Part shown: piece after piece, positions 45,384 to 54,016 of the stretch | Layout of the letters: every line of letters begins with the position of its first letter | Numbering within the stretch: position 1 is the first letter of the stretch | Assembly: GCA_030789695.1 (NCBI GenBank) | Contig: CM061142.1 | Location: forward strand, 359,513,486 to 359,577,485 | Direction of reading: 5' to 3' | Length of the DNA stretch: 64,000 nt | From: Scilla litardierei | Taxonomy: Eukaryota > Streptophyta > Magnoliopsida > Asparagales > Asparagaceae | The notes under the pieces: model-generated | The model's input: the letters and a program-made list of their open reading frames with translations, nothing else | What the model was told of the DNA's origin: nothing | Database searches by the model: none | Translations under genes and position numbers: made by a program

Positions 45384-46755
45384 ACCCGTATGTATGCGAC
45401 CGTTAGTTCTCCAACTCATTTTCCCATTGTCTTACGCAAGGAGTTTCGGCCATCATACGTTATGAGACAAGATTTGCAAGTGTCTTTCGACTCATAATAT
45501 GAGAGGTCGAGAGACCCCTCTTTATGTTACTTGTCAATCTTAGTCTCTTTGGTATGGCCTAGTCTATTTTTTCCATAGATAAGTTTTGTTACTAACTTGT
45601 ACATTCATGTATTAACTCTTAATACAACATCGTTGTACAAAATACTCACATCAAAACATTTCTTCTAAAGTAATGTGACGACATTCGCCAAGTGTGATAT
45701 ACGTCCCATATGGCCTAAGGCAACTTTTGTTCAGTACCCAATATGTGAGACTATCTGTTCCTTTGTATAACAATTATTCTGAAATTTTAGACATCAAACA
45801 TGTCCCATTTTCAGTTCCTCATACTATGCATTGTCTTCTGATAGATCAAATATTCTTTCTCAATGAATTTTCCTTAGTGCCTTCTCCTTTCTAAATCACA
45901 TTTATACATTTCTCGTCCTAACACAAATATTTGATGTACAAGCATCACATGCATCGAAACACTTGAGCTTTACAACCTTGAGGAGACTCAACAAGTTGTT
46001 CGTCTCAAGATCTAATTTGGATACATGGTCTTGTACCGCTCTTACACTCATCTTCGAGTCAAACAGTTTGATCGAAGTTTCGAACCTTGCGAATTGAAAC
46101 TGTTTTCCATACAACCTTGAGGAGACTCAAAAAGTTGTACGGAGAAACATGCTTTGAACATCAGTATGTTCAAGCTGCTTAAGTGTTAAGTAGCGTGCTT
46201 TTATTGTGTTAGACTTTATAGCTTAAAGAAATTATTATCCTTAACTCAGTGCAAGGAAGGACACTTTTATATTAGTGAGAACATAGTTTGGTTTATCAAA
46301 CATTCCTTAACCAATCATTTTGTCCAGTCGACTTATTTCTTTTAAGGATATTAGGATTTGGATTCCACTTCGGTAAAACATAGAATTACCCTAGTTTAGC
46401 ATATGTTCATGATTTTTAAATATAGTTAAAATAGTTTTTATTCAACTATATCCTCTCACTATTTTTGCGATCATCTTTAGCCATATATATGAATGAATAT
46501 AGTTATTTAATGGGAGAGGGACCCAATCAAACTGAGCTTCACAACCTTGAGGAGACTCAACAAGCTGATCGACTCTACAGTTAGTAGATAAACTCATTAT
46601 CAATCACATCACATGTGACTCCCTAGTGGTTTTTACCCCTAGTCACTTATGATCTTGAGGAAACTCAACAAACCATAATGACTAGTCTAGTCGAACCCTT
46701 ATTTTCGTGTCTAATATTAACTTACACTGATACTCGAGGAGACCCGATGCTTTGG
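45379..46755 (-). pseudogene. Internal region of H, middle part
   Basis: Collinear with 29,375-30,720 of N and equally decayed; no domain could be named. It contains four copies of TTGAGGAGACTCAA or close forms (45,978; 46,117; 46,547; 46,654) at positions matching the TTGAGTTGACTCAA sites of N. It ends at the G2 insertion. Confidence 0.6.
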
Positions 46756-47053
46756 TGTAACGACTGGTTTTCATGCATTTGGATTATCTATATTATATAT
46801 ATATATGTTTTGGTGGATTTTCTCCTCATGTGTGGTTTTCGTCTCCGTAGCTTTCATTTTCGATCGTTTCGTCGTGATTTCCTAGCTTCTTCCTTAGAAT
46901 CGTTGAGTTTTGGAGTAAGTCACTCGTGACGAACTTCATATCGCTCATATCTTAGAGATAGGTTGATCCTAGAAGCCGTAGGAATCTTCCCGAAGATTCG
47001 CGCTTCGATTTGGCACTTTTAGTGCACTTTAGTTGGTTCAAGAAGGGGGACCA

Positions 47054-47446
47054 ACCGACTAGATTGAGATCTAGTCGGTCAGGGACTCTACTGGAACCGA
47101 CTAGTTCATTGAATCAATTGTACAGGAGTTACTGTTTACTTTTAGTCGGTCTAAGAACAACCACCGACCGACTAGATGCGCAACTAGTCGGTCAGAACTT
47201 GCTCTCAGACCGACTAGTTTCTGTCAGTAAATTTCACCTAAGTTACTGTTTATCGTTAGTCGGTCCATGAACACTCACCGACCGACTAGGTTGCAAACTA
47301 GTCGGTCGACGGGCCTTCACAGACCGACTAATTCATTACCCAGACTTTTCCCTACTTTCGCTGTTTGGTTTTAGTCGGTCACAGTTATCCGACCGACCGA
47401 CTAGTTCTCAAACTAGTCGGTTAGCCAACCTTCTTTGACCGACTAA
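47054..47446. repeat. Inverted-pair array ACCGACTAG...CTAGTCGGT, G2 5' LTR
   Basis: Half sites GACCGACTAG and CTAGTCGGTC are arranged as inverted pairs 4-8 bp apart (for example 47,054-47,079), with single sites between. The set is repeated about four times with a period near 110 bp. The 3' LTR copy is at 54,313-54,706. It lies just upstream of the TATA box, as in A1 and A2, but with an unrelated motif. Confidence 0.92.
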
Positions 47447-47489
47447 TCAGTGTCGAAACCCTAATTTTTGGGCAGCCGCCGGCTGTGCC

Positions 47490-47497
47490 TATTTAAA
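47490..47497 (+). promoter_or_regulatory. TATA-like box in G2 LTR
   Basis: TATTTAAA about 45 bp downstream of the last palindrome half site; repeated in the 3' LTR at 54,749-54,756. Confidence 0.6.
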
Positions 47498-48742
47498 CCC
47501 CCCAAACGTTTTCTTTTCTTCTTTCATTTCTCCTGAGCATCCTTCTTCCCCAAACCATCATCCATCTTCCCCTAGCCTTCCTCCTTCATCAAGAGCCCCT
47601 CTCCCTCTCCATTTTGGCCGGCCACCACCTCTAGGTCGCCGGAAAACCCCCAAAAATCCCCAAAACCCCATTTCTCCAGATTTTTTCCCCATTTCCAGAT
47701 CTGAACCGTAGGTTCCCCGGATCGTTTCTTCCGTCGCCGTGCTTGCTCGGCATCGTTCTTCCGCTAACGATTCGGTAATAACTCGACCCAATAGAGATCT
47801 CTTAACCCGTTTGTGTTTTTGTAAACCCTTAATAAAAACTAGGTTGGATGTTGTTCTAATATTGTTTTGCCATGGCAGCGATCTCATCTCTGTAGTTAGC
47901 ATTTGTGTGACGGCCTCGTTGATCGTCATCCTCGGTGCTAGGTAAGTGAAACTTGCCACTTAGGGTTTTAGGCCGTGTCTTAGGCCATTTGCTTGTTGTA
48001 GGCGTAAAAGAGAATAGGCGACGAAATGATACTCGCCTAGGCGCAAATTCAGGAACTAGCTTCACAACGAAGCTAGATCCGACATTTATCATGTTGCACA
48101 ACTACCATGTCATGTTTAATTTCAATTAACGGTACGCGAATTAATTGTCATGTCATTGCATTCTTTAAGTGTTCGTGTGATTGCGTAGCTCCGCTACACC
48201 TTGTGAAATGATTGAGGCTAGGCACCTGCTTTTAGTGGGCACAACCCTATGCCAAATTGTGAACCTAATAACAAGCTCTTGTGCGGGGCAACCCTGGCTC
48301 ATTTACTGAGCATCGTGTACAGGGACCCTGGCTTGTTTACGTGTGGGATGGGGTAAGGGTTAAGCGGCCATTCAATTGGGAGTATGCCCGATCAGCAACT
48401 TCAGTTGTAAGGCGTAAACTCTGGGTTCTGGGGTAGTGTTAAGCGGCCAATCAGTGTGAATGTCCAACAGTTCAGCTGTAAGGCGTAAACATCTACAAAC
48501 AACTTGAAACGTGACTAGCGAAAAGATTGAGATTGGTAGTAGCTTGGCTACTCTTGACATGCCCTGATAAATTGTTCTCTTGCACTTATTGTTTCACCAT
48601 GTCTTACTTGTGCCCTCATACCATAACTGTCATGTCATGCATACTATAACTGCTAGGTTGTTAGTTTACCTTCATTTTCAGTTTCCTTGCCCAAGTCTTT
48701 TAGACTTGCTGACATGTGCCCCTTTACTCTTTTGGGTGACAC

Positions 48743-48850
48743 ATGTTAGATCCTGAGCCTGAGTTCATTGTTGAGGACGAGATGTTTGCAGACGCCGAGC
48801 CCGAGCCTGTGTTTGACGAGGACTTCGTGGACACAGGCGATCAGTCGTAG
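48743..48850 (+). CDS. Acidic 35-residue micro-ORF in G2 5' LTR (speculative)
   Basis: It starts MLDPEPEFIVEDEM and ends FVDTGDQS before TAG. Strongly acidic, with no known domain. The 3' LTR copy (56,002-56,109) stays open with a few amino acid changes. A comparable acidic stretch is in the G1 LTR. It could be a small peptide, an exon, or chance. Confidence 0.3.
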   Translation: MLDPEPEFIVEDEMFADAEPEPVFDEDFVDTGDQS

Positions 48851-49194
48851 AGACTGTTCGTGTTGTTGTTAGACTGTTTTGTTGTCGGTGCGTGGCATCA
48901 ATACTTTGTTATGTTGTCCCTTTTGTTGGCCTTGTTCTGGGCCTTTAGACTCTTTCTTTTAGCCTGGTGGCTTTTCTGGATGTTGAACTTAATTTTAATG
49001 TCGGACAAATTCTGAGATTTGAGATTTTATTTCTGTCTCTCCTTGTGCTATTATTGTTGTTCCATTTGTGGTTACAGGGACCTGCTTATGTTTTATTGAC
49101 GCTTATCGGGTTTGGGGCTTCACAGCTCCACTCTCGTGCGGACCTTTTCACGTCTCGCCTCCATTTTAGGGAAGCAGGGCGTGACAGGTTTTGT

Positions 49195-49209
49195 TGGTGG
49201 CCCATGCAG
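49195..49209 (+). promoter_or_regulatory. Primer-binding-site candidate of G2
   Basis: TGGTGGCCCATGCAG 8 bases after the LTR, identical to the site of G1 in 15 of 15 bases although neighbouring sequence differs. tRNA identity unknown. Confidence 0.5.
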
Positions 49210-49330
49210 GTCTATTTTGTAACTGCGATTGTCAGAATAACGATAATAACATTAGAATGTCCAATAAACTAAGTTCGACATCCGAGTCATAAGCTATGAG
49301 TCTAATCTGCTTCGTTTTCTGTGTCATTAG

Positions 49331-50462
49331 ATGGCAGGAAGGCGATTCACCCGTGGTGGTGGTGGTGGTGCGCCCCCTCATGACGAGGAGCCTGAGCGGG
49401 AACCCACCAATGGGGAGATGATGCGGATGATGCTTCAGATGATGCAAGTGCAGCAGGGCGGGCTCCTGCAAGTCCAAAATTCTCCAGTTGGTCGAGCTGC
49501 TCGGGCACTTCCGGAGGCCCCTCGCTCCGAGCCGGGAGCGAAGCAATTTCGGGAGCTGGGTCCCACTTATTTTGATGGGTCTGAGGGTCCTCTAGCTGCC
49601 GATGAGTGGATTCGGAACATTGAGGATAACTTGAAGATGGCGAAGATCGGCCCGGCTGGATGGGTTGATTTGGCGAAGAGGCAACTCAAGGATAATGCTC
49701 GGAACTGGTGGGATGCGGAAGAGAAGATGCTGGTGGAGCCGATAGCTTGGGCTACCTTTAAGTCCAGGTTTGATGAGGAGTTCTTTCCAAAGGCTGCTAG
49801 GAAGGAGATGCTGCAGCGTTTTATTGAGCTGAAGCAAGGGAGCTCGTCGGTGGACCAGCACCACCAAGAGTTCACTAGGCTGAGTCGATTTGCACCGAAG
49901 ATGGTGCAAGATGCTGATGAGAGGGCTCAGAGGTTCCTGCAGGGACTTGCTTTGGAGCTTCAGAGTTTTGTGTCTTCCTCTGATCTGGACTCTTATCAGA
50001 AGGTTCTGGTCGCTGCGAGGAGGCAGGAGCTGAACCTGAGACAGAGGAGAGGACATGTTTCTGGTGCTGGGAAGAGGCCTATGGAGCAGACCAGAGTGGT
50101 GGTTAGGCCTGGTTTCAAGCCTAATCAGCCAGCTCAGTTCAAGAGGCTAGGAGGGCCTAATCAGAAGACTTGCCATTTCTGCGGCAAGCCTGGCCACATC
50201 AAGGATCAGTGTAGGAAGTTTCTGGGCCAGTGTTTGGTTTGTGGTGATGCTTCTCATGTCGCGAAGGATTGTCGGCATGCGAATCAGTTGCGGAGGGCAC
50301 CTGTTGTAGCACAGCCGTTGTAGCAGAGAGCGCCTGTTCCTTCTGGACGTGGAGCAGCTCTTGTTCCACATATACAGGCTTTTCAGCAGGCTTTTCCGCC
50401 GAGGAGGCAGGCTTTTCTGATGACCGCTGTGGAGAGCGGGGCTGTGGATGAGGTTATCGCAG
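49331..50462 (+). pseudogene. gag of G2 (one premature TAG)
   Basis: ATG at 49,331 follows a 3' splice-site-like TGTGTCATTAG directly. Gag core: KQFRELGPTYFDGSEGPLAA, then WVDLAKRQLKDNARNWWDA and TFKSRFDEEFFPKAARKEM. Two intact CCHC zinc knuckles: CHFCGKPGHIKDQC (about residues 284-297) and CLVCGDASHVAKDC (about 304-317). A TAG at 50,321 stops the frame at residue 330; the same frame continues for 46 more codons to the intron donor at 50,463, so the stop is probably a CAG to TAG change. The product would bind RNA and form the particle core. Confidence 0.92.
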
Positions 50463-50576
50463 GTAATCCTCAATCTAGCTGTTACTTTCCTAGCTAGTTT
50501 TGATTGTTAGGTTATGTTGTTTGCTTGAACATGATTGTTTGCTAGGCTAGGGCTTGATTGTTAACTTGCTTGTTAG
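50463..50576 (+). other. Putative intron (114 nt) at the gag/protease border of G2
   Basis: GTAATC...TTGTTAG, T-rich, with several in-frame stops. Splicing joins GCA-G to GT-GTG in phase 1, giving [16 protein letters not shown], continuous into protease. It has the same length, phase and place as in G1 although the sequences differ. Confidence 0.75.
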
Positions 50577-52996
50577 GTGTGATTTTGGTGTGCACATTTC
50601 CTGCACGAGTTCTCTTTGACTCTGGTGCATCGATGTGCATTATTTCTCGGAGCTTCGTGAAGAGGCATTCCTTGTCGACGTCCCCTCTTTCCAAAAGGTG
50701 GAATATCGTCACGGGAAATGGCGTGGTCTCGGTGCATTGTGGTTGCAATTCTTGCCCGTTGGTGGTCTGTGGACATGAGCTTTACGCTGATTTCATTGTC
50801 CACGACATCATCAACTATGATGCGGTCCTTGGGATGGATTGGCTTGCGAGCTTCTATGCTATGATCGACTGTCGGAGGAAGAAGGTGGTGTTCGAGATTC
50901 CCAGACATCCAGTATTTGAGTTCAGTCATGGAAGCAGTTCGCTTGGTCCGGTCAGGTTTCGGGCCAGGCCGGTGGAGGTTGTGGCTATGCTGATGAAGCT
51001 GGAGAGGCCAGCGGTAGTGCGGGACTTTGATGACGTCTTCCCCGAGGAGATGTCTGGATTGCCACCTGATCGAGCTCTGGAATTTTCTATCGATCTTATT
51101 CCAGGAGCGCAGCTCATTTCGAAGGCGCCCTATCATATGGCACCCGCAGAGTTGGAGGAGTTGCAGAAGCAGCTGGATGAGCTTTTGCAGAAGGGTTATA
51201 TCAATCCTAGTGTGTCTCCGTGGGGAGCACCGGTGATGCTGGTGAAAAAGAAGGATGGTTCGCGTCGCATGTGCGTAGACTATCGGGAGTTGAATGCGGT
51301 GACCGTCAAGAATCGATATCTGTTGCCTCGTATAGATGACATCTTTGATCAGCTTGGAGGATCGAGGGTATTCTCTAAGTTGGATCTGAGGAGTGGTTAT
51401 TATCAGCTGAAGGTGAGGAAGGAAGATGTTCCGAAGACAGCATTCAGGACGAAGTATGGACACTACGAGTTTGTGGTTATGCCTTTCGGTGTAACCAATG
51501 CACCCGCAGTTTTCATGAATCTCATGAATTTTATCTTCTATGACTTTTTAGATAAGTTTGTCGTTATCTTTATTGACGACATTCTGATCTATTCTAAGTC
51601 GGAGGAGGAGCATGCCTCGCACTTGAGGACGGTGTTGGAAATTTTGAGGAAGCATCGGTTGTATGCTAAGTTTTCGAAGTGCAAGTTTTGGTTGGACAGA
51701 GTTGCTTTTCTCGGGCATGTGGTGACTGGAGATGGTATTTCAGTGGATCCCGAGAAGATCAGGGCTATCAGAGAGTGGCATGTTCCGCAGTCAGCGTCTG
51801 AGATCCGGAGTTTCCTTGGGCTTGCTGGTTATTATCGGCGTTTCATTAAGGACTTTTCCCGTATTGCTGAGCCGATGACCAGATTGACGCGGAAGGATGT
51901 GCCTTTTGTTTGGTCGGGTGATTGTGAGAATGCATTTGGTGTTCTAAGGGAGAGATTGACGACTGCCCCTATCCTTGTTGTGCCTGATCGCAGCGGTGGA
52001 TTTAAGATCTTTTGCGATGCTTCTGGCAAGGGTCTCGGTTGTGTGTTGCATCAGCACGGGCATGTTGTGGCATATGCTTCGCGTCAGCTCAAGACTCATG
52101 AGAAGAATTACCCGATGCATGATTTGGAGTTGGCTGCTGTTGTGTTTGCTCTTAAGATTTGGAGGCACTTCTTGCTGAGTGAGAAAGTGAAGATTTTCAC
52201 CGATCACAAAAGCTTGAAGTATATTTTCACTCAGAAGGAGCTCAACATGCGACAGCGTCGATGGTTGGAGCTCATGGCGGATTATGAGATTGATTTGCAG
52301 TATCACCCTGGCAAGGTGAATGTGGTTCCTGATGTGCTGAGTAGGCTTCCAGCGGTGATGATTCTGACCTCGCAGTGGAGATTGAAGCAGGATTTTTGCG
52401 AGTCTGGTGTGGAGATTGTTCTTCCTGGGGAGGCTTCTTCGTTGATGAGTATGCAGATTCAGTCGTCGATTGTGGATCGGATCAAGGCTGGCCAGGCTGG
52501 AGATCCGAAGCTGGTGAAGATTCGGGAGCAGGTGGAAGCCGGTCTGCGGACTGACTTTTTGATTCATGAGGATGGCTCGCTGAGGTTTGGATCCAGGTTG
52601 TGTGTGCCAGCTGGGGATATCAGAGAGGAGTTGCTGGTTGAGGCACACAGTTCGCCGTATTCTGTGCATCCTGATGGCACCAAGATGTACAAGGATCTTC
52701 ATCTGAACTTTTGGTGGCATGGTATGAAGAGGAGTGTGGCTCGGAGTGTAGCCAAGTGTTTGGTTTGCCAGTAAGTGAAGGCGGAGCATCAGCGTACGGC
52801 AGGGTTGCTACAACCACTTCCAATTCCGGAGTGGAAGTGGCAACACATCACTATGGATTTCGTGACTGGACTACCTTGGAGTCCGAAGCAGAATGACGTG
52901 ATTTGGGTGATCATAGATCGATTGACCAAATCCGCGCACTTTATTCCATTCCGAGTAGGACAGTCCACTGAGGCGCTAGCGAGGAGATATATGGAG
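50577..52996 (+). pseudogene. Protease, RT, RNase H and integrase start of G2
   Basis: Protease active site [53 protein letters not shown] and [15 protein letters not shown], followed by the connection [17 protein letters not shown]. RNase [33 protein letters not shown] and [16 protein letters not shown]. Integrase zinc domain: [15 protein letters not shown] with CLVCQ. Integrase core start: ITMDFVTGLPW. A single stop (TAA at 52,772, Q in G1) interrupts the frame, which ends at MEV donor GAG-GTAAAT at 52,996. It would encode the replication enzymes; all catalytic motifs remain readable. Confidence 0.93.
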
Positions 52997-53067
52997 GTAA
53001 ATTCTTTTACTCTCCATTTTTATTTCCTTTTCCTAGTTTTGATAGTGATGTGACGTGAATCGTGCAG
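52997..53067 (+). other. Putative intron (71 nt) inside integrase of G2
   Basis: GTAAAT...CGTGCAG, strongly T-rich, with stops in frame. Removing it joins ATG-GAG to GAG-ATT in phase 0 and restores [21 protein letters not shown]. The aligned G1 sequence reads RYTEEIVRLNG without interruption at 37,423/37,424. Confidence 0.72.
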
Positions 53068-53970
53068 GAGATTGTACGACTTCACGGACTCCCCGTGAGT
53101 ATCGTGTCGGACAGAGACACGAGGTTTACATCTCAGTTCTGGCAGAGTTTACAAAAGAGTTTGGGTACGCGTCTGAGTTTCAGCATGGCGTACCATCCGC
53201 AGACGGATGGCCAGTCCGAGAGGACGATTCAGATCTTGGAGGACATGCTGAGGGCGTGCAAGTTGGATTTCAAGGGTTCGTGGGAGGACCATTTGCATTT
53301 GGTGGAGTTCTCTTACAACAACAGCTTCCAGGCGTCCATTGGCATGGCGCCTTTCGCCGCATTGTATGGGAGGAAATGTCGATCACCGTTGAGTTGGGAT
53401 GACGTTGGTGATCGGGAGCTGTTGGGACCTGAGATGATTGTGGAGGCCGTGGATGTTGTCAGGAACATTCGGGAGAGGTTGAGGATTGCTCAGGACCGTT
53501 TTAAGCATTGGGCAAATGCTAAACATCGTCCTTTGGAGTTTCAGCCTGGGGATTATGTGTTCTTGAAGATTTCCCTGAATCGTGGTGTGATTCGCTTTGG
53601 GAAGCGACTGAAGTTGAGCCCGCGATACATTGGACCGTTTGACATTCTGGAGAAAGTTGGCAAGGTAGCCTACCTCTTAGCCTTGCCGCCATCTTTGGAA
53701 GGAGTTCACAATGTTTTCCATGTGTCGAAGCTTCGTCGATACATTAGCGATCCATCTCATGCTGTGGATTTCTCGGAGATTACCGTTCGCCCTGATATGA
53801 CGTATGACCAGCAGCAAGTGCAGATTCTGGACATGCGTCAGAAGTAACTCCGAAACAAGGTTGTCAATCTTGTGAGGGTGATGTGGCGACACGGCTCGCC
53901 AGGAGAGTCTACTTGGGAGAATGAGGATGAGATGCGAGAGCGTTTCCCACTTTTGTTCCCAGACACATGA
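53068..53970 (+). pseudogene. Integrase core end and chromodomain of G2
   Basis: It starts [20 protein letters not shown] and holds the second and third catalytic acids (D in VSDRD, E in [13 protein letters not shown]). The integrase C-terminal domain follows ([39 protein letters not shown]), then after a TAA at 53,845 the chromodomain (VRVMWRHGSPGESTWENEDEM) ending with TGA at 53,968. The TAA sits where G1 has a sense codon, so the chromodomain is lost unless read through. It would insert the cDNA into the genome. Confidence 0.92.
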
Positions 53971-54003
53971 GTGTTGGGAAATTCCGAGGACGGAATTTTT
54001 CTT

Positions 54004-54016
54004 AAGTTGGGGAGGA
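54004..54016 (+). promoter_or_regulatory. Polypurine tract of G2
   Basis: AAGTTGGGGAGGA directly before the 3' LTR start TGTAACG. Confidence 0.85.

Larger units (their letters stand above)
46756..49186 (+). repeat. 5' LTR of G2
   Basis: It contains an AT microsatellite (46,793-46,806), the palindrome array (47,054-47,446), a TATA-like box (47,490), a consensus splice donor AG-GTAAGT at 47,940 and an acidic micro-ORF (48,743-48,850). Longer open frames such as 47,558-47,959 on the minus strand are not supported. Confidence 0.95.

Noticed and set aside
50321..50323. Programmed readthrough at the G2 gag TAG
   Set aside because: The following codons (CAG AGA) do not fit the known CAR-YYA readthrough context, and a simple CAG to TAG mutation explains it.
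50573..51463. 296-codon minus-strand frame opposite G2 protease/RT
   Set aside because: Antisense to unmistakable protease and RT motifs; no domain of its own.
51944..52789. 281-codon minus-strand frame opposite G2 RNase H/integrase
   Set aside because: Antisense shadow; residue composition fits reverse-complemented coding DNA.
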